NCBI GenBank assembly: GCA_905236115.1
Contig: CAJOOL010000284.1
Coordinates: 1 to 6,862 of the forward strand
Reading direction: 5' to 3'
Length of the DNA: 6,862 nt
Source of the DNA: an uncultured Endomicrobiia bacterium
GTDB taxonomy: Bacteria; Elusimicrobiota; Endomicrobiia; Endomicrobiales; Endomicrobiaceae
Shown here: in pieces, positions 6,101 through 6,862 of the stretch
Numbering within the stretch: position 1 is the stretch's first letter
How the letters are laid out: every line of letters begins with the position of its first letter
The notes under the pieces: model-generated
Told to the model about the DNA's origin: nothing
The model's input: only the letters and a program-made list of their open reading frames with translations
The model's database searches: none
Translations under genes and position numbers: made by a program

Positions 6101-6652
6101 TTAATTCAGCCAATCACTTACATCTGCCCATCTTCCTCTGTATGGGTAAAAGTATCTGCTTCCTTTAGTAATATTACATTGTATCATAAGCCAATATCCT
6201 TCAGCATCCATTGCTCTGGCATCAAAATACTTTTTTTCTTGACCATCACTACCATTATAACCAACAACAAATAGAGAAAAATATTTATTACCCCTTGCAT
6301 CAATACCCAAAACAGTTTCATAAGGCGTTTCATAACCAGAAGAGGATTTGGCAGAACTTTCTTGACGTCTCAAAAAATTACCATATTCACTATAATAGGC
6401 TTTCTGAGCAGAAAGGATACTTCCCAGTAAAGCATACCCTTCAGCCATTTTTGATTTATCCACGTATCCCCTATAAATTGGCACGGAAATTACCGACAAA
6501 ATAATAACGATGGCGATTACGATAACCAACTCAACCAATGTGAAACCACTCTGCTTGTCATGCCCGAGTGTCTTTGTCGGGCATCTCGTCGTTTTGTCGT
6601 TTCCATACTTCAATTCTTCAATACATCTATACATCTGTTTTAGTTTTTTCAT
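6101..6652 (-). CDS. Type IV pilin/pseudopilin-like protein with long insert-bearing leader
   Basis: Class III signal peptide: prepilin peptidase site QSG/FTLVE, with Gly36 at -1, Phe37 at +1 and Glu41 at +5, followed by the hydrophobic helix to about residue 60 and the typical PIYRGYVDKSK..AEGYALLGSILSAQKAYYSEYGNF helix. The C-terminal domain (about 95-183) is Tyr/Gly-rich and ends ADVSDWLN. The mature protein of 147 residues could be a major or minor pilin or a pseudopilin of a type II-like system; sequence alone does not decide. The ATG has AAGGAG eight bases upstream on the - strand. The leader is 36 residues, against about 6-10 usual, and contains octamer repeats plus a palindrome. No pilus assembly genes are nearby; the gene stands alone, convergent to the operon. 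Confidence 0.92.
   Translation of the reverse strand: MKKLKQMYRCIEELKYGNDKTTRCPTKTLGHDKQSGFTLVELVIVIAIVIILSVISVPIYRGYVDKSKMAEGYALLGSILSAQKAYYSEYGNFLRRQESSAKSSSGYETPYETVLGIDARGNKYFSLFVVGYNGSDGQEKKYFDARAMDAEGYWLMIQCNITKGSRYFYPYRGRWADVSDWLN
6551..6634 (-). repeat. Apparent 84-bp in-frame insertion in the pilin leader
   Basis: On the - strand the segment is flanked by AARCAG copies (AAACAG at 6640-6635, AAGCAG at 6556-6551), exactly 84 bp apart. Removing one copy plus the insert leaves MKKLKQSGFTLVEL, an ordinary prepilin leader. The insert holds most of an octamer array and an 8-bp-stem palindrome. The insertion interpretation is inference from structure. Confidence 0.6.
6560..6584. repeat. REP-like palindrome in the pilin leader
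   Basis: Perfect inverted repeat ATGCCCGA (6560-6567) with TCGGGCAT (6577-6584) and a nine-base loop; GC-rich against the AT-rich background. In the pilin frame it encodes part of RCPTKTLGH. In another - strand frame it reads MPDKDTRA, a peptide I recall just before FTLVEL in other Elusimicrobium pilins (memory only). Confidence 0.7.
6605..6636 (-). repeat. Four 8-bp tandem repeats in the pilin leader
   Basis: Read on the - strand: AGATGTAT twice (6636-6621), then TGAAGAAT and TGAAGTAT (6620-6605). They encode most of QMYRCIEELKY. A one-unit change would shift the frame upstream of the mature pilin. Confidence 0.7.
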
Positions 6653-6680
6653 AAATTTTCTCCTTTACTTTTATTATTTA

Positions 6681-6712
6681 GCTGATAAGCTGAGGAGCTG
6701 ATCAGCTGACAA
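6681..6712. repeat. Four 8-bp tandem repeats upstream of the pilin gene
   Basis: Exact 8-bp register: GCTGATAA, GCTGAGGA, GCTGATCA, GCTGACAA. The GCTGA core is invariant and the last three bases vary. It lies 28 nt upstream of the pilin ATG (on the - strand) and overlaps where its promoter or 5' UTR should be. Confidence 0.8.
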
Positions 6713-6721
6713 GTTTATTGT

Positions 6722-6742
6722 AAAAATTGCTTTGCAATTTTT
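6722..6742. repeat. AAAAATTGC hairpin, third copy of the dispersed hairpin
   Basis: Perfect 9-bp stem AAAAATTGC (6722-6730) with GCAATTTTT (6734-6742), TTT loop on the + strand (AAA on the - strand). Same arms as 2131-2153, one base pair shorter. Could terminate transcription from either side. Confidence 0.6.
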
Positions 6743-6805
6743 GTTATTTTAGTCTATTGGTTTGAGGAAATATTTTTTGAAACAAACCGTAAACCGCCTA
6801 TGAAC

Positions 6806-6848
6806 GCAGAAATTTTCAGAGTAAAAATCAGTTGAGCAGAGATTTTTA
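6806..6848. repeat. Direct and inverted repeats at the window edge
   Basis: Near-identical direct repeats GCAGAAATTTT (6806-6816) and GCAGAGATTTT (6836-6846), 30 bp apart, plus a perfect inverted pair TAAAAATC (6822-6829) and GATTTTTA (6841-6848). No convincing gene in 6743-6862; it may be the start of a larger repeat element cut by the window. Confidence 0.4.
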
Positions 6849-6862
6849 GGGCGACCATGTTC

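Noticed and set aside
6211..6701. + strand open frames opposite the pilin gene
   Set aside because: Shadows of the pilin gene, which has a clear ribosome-binding site, prepilin cleavage motif and helix on the - strand.
6681..6712. Possible CRISPR-like array
   Set aside because: The units are 8 bp with no spacers, far shorter than any CRISPR repeat; they are simple tandem repeats.
6743..6862. Open - strand frames entering from the right edge (one ending ..FKKYFLKPID, another ..RFVSKNISSNQ)
   Set aside because: Two different frames are open over the same short stretch, the DNA is internally repetitive, and neither peptide resembles a family I know. It could be a gene tail, but there is not enough sequence to call one.

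Overview
The window looks like chromosomal DNA from an AT-rich, Gram-negative-type bacterium. An outer-membrane efflux channel, a periplasmic patatin and a type IV pilin-like protein all imply a diderm envelope. The style suggests the phylum Elusimicrobiota (Elusimicrobium/Endomicrobium-like): AT-rich genes, short dispersed repeats, and a pilin whose long leader contains a palindromic element that I recall from Elusimicrobium pilins. That assignment is inference from memory, not a database result.

Layout: (1) 2-940, + strand, the C-terminal two thirds of argininosuccinate lyase (argH), cut by the window edge. (2) 968-2131, + strand, a short TolC-family outer-membrane protein. (3) 2214-5740, + strand, three genes joined by two 20-nt overlaps: a secreted patatin-like phospholipase, a polytopic TMTC/PMT-like (GT-C type) glycosyltransferase candidate with a C-terminal TPR-like segment, and a secreted or anchored TPR protein. 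(4) 5718-5790, a tRNA-Arg(CCG) whose 5' end overlaps the last codons and stop of the TPR gene. (5) 5791-6100, non-coding, with several hairpins including a strong + strand terminator. (6) 6101-6652, - strand, a type IV pilin/pseudopilin-like protein convergent to the operon. (7) 6653-6862, non-coding, repeats and hairpins running to the window end.

How the genes fit together: genes 2-5 are all envelope proteins in one direction, and the three overlapping genes are probably translationally coupled. Their shared substrate or pathway cannot be read from the sequence. argH is an ordinary arginine-biosynthesis gene placed next to them.

The most unusual signal is a family of degenerate 8-bp tandem repeats. 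It occurs before or at the starts of three genes, in two coding regions, and in three places beside a very similar AAAATTGCC/GGCAATTTT hairpin. One array sits inside an 84-bp in-frame insertion that has lengthened the pilin leader from 8 to 36 residues. A second point of interest is the mRNA/tRNA overlap: tRNA maturation should strip the stop codon from the TPR mRNA. A third is that the TolC-like protein appears to have lost about four heptads symmetrically from both of its repeats.
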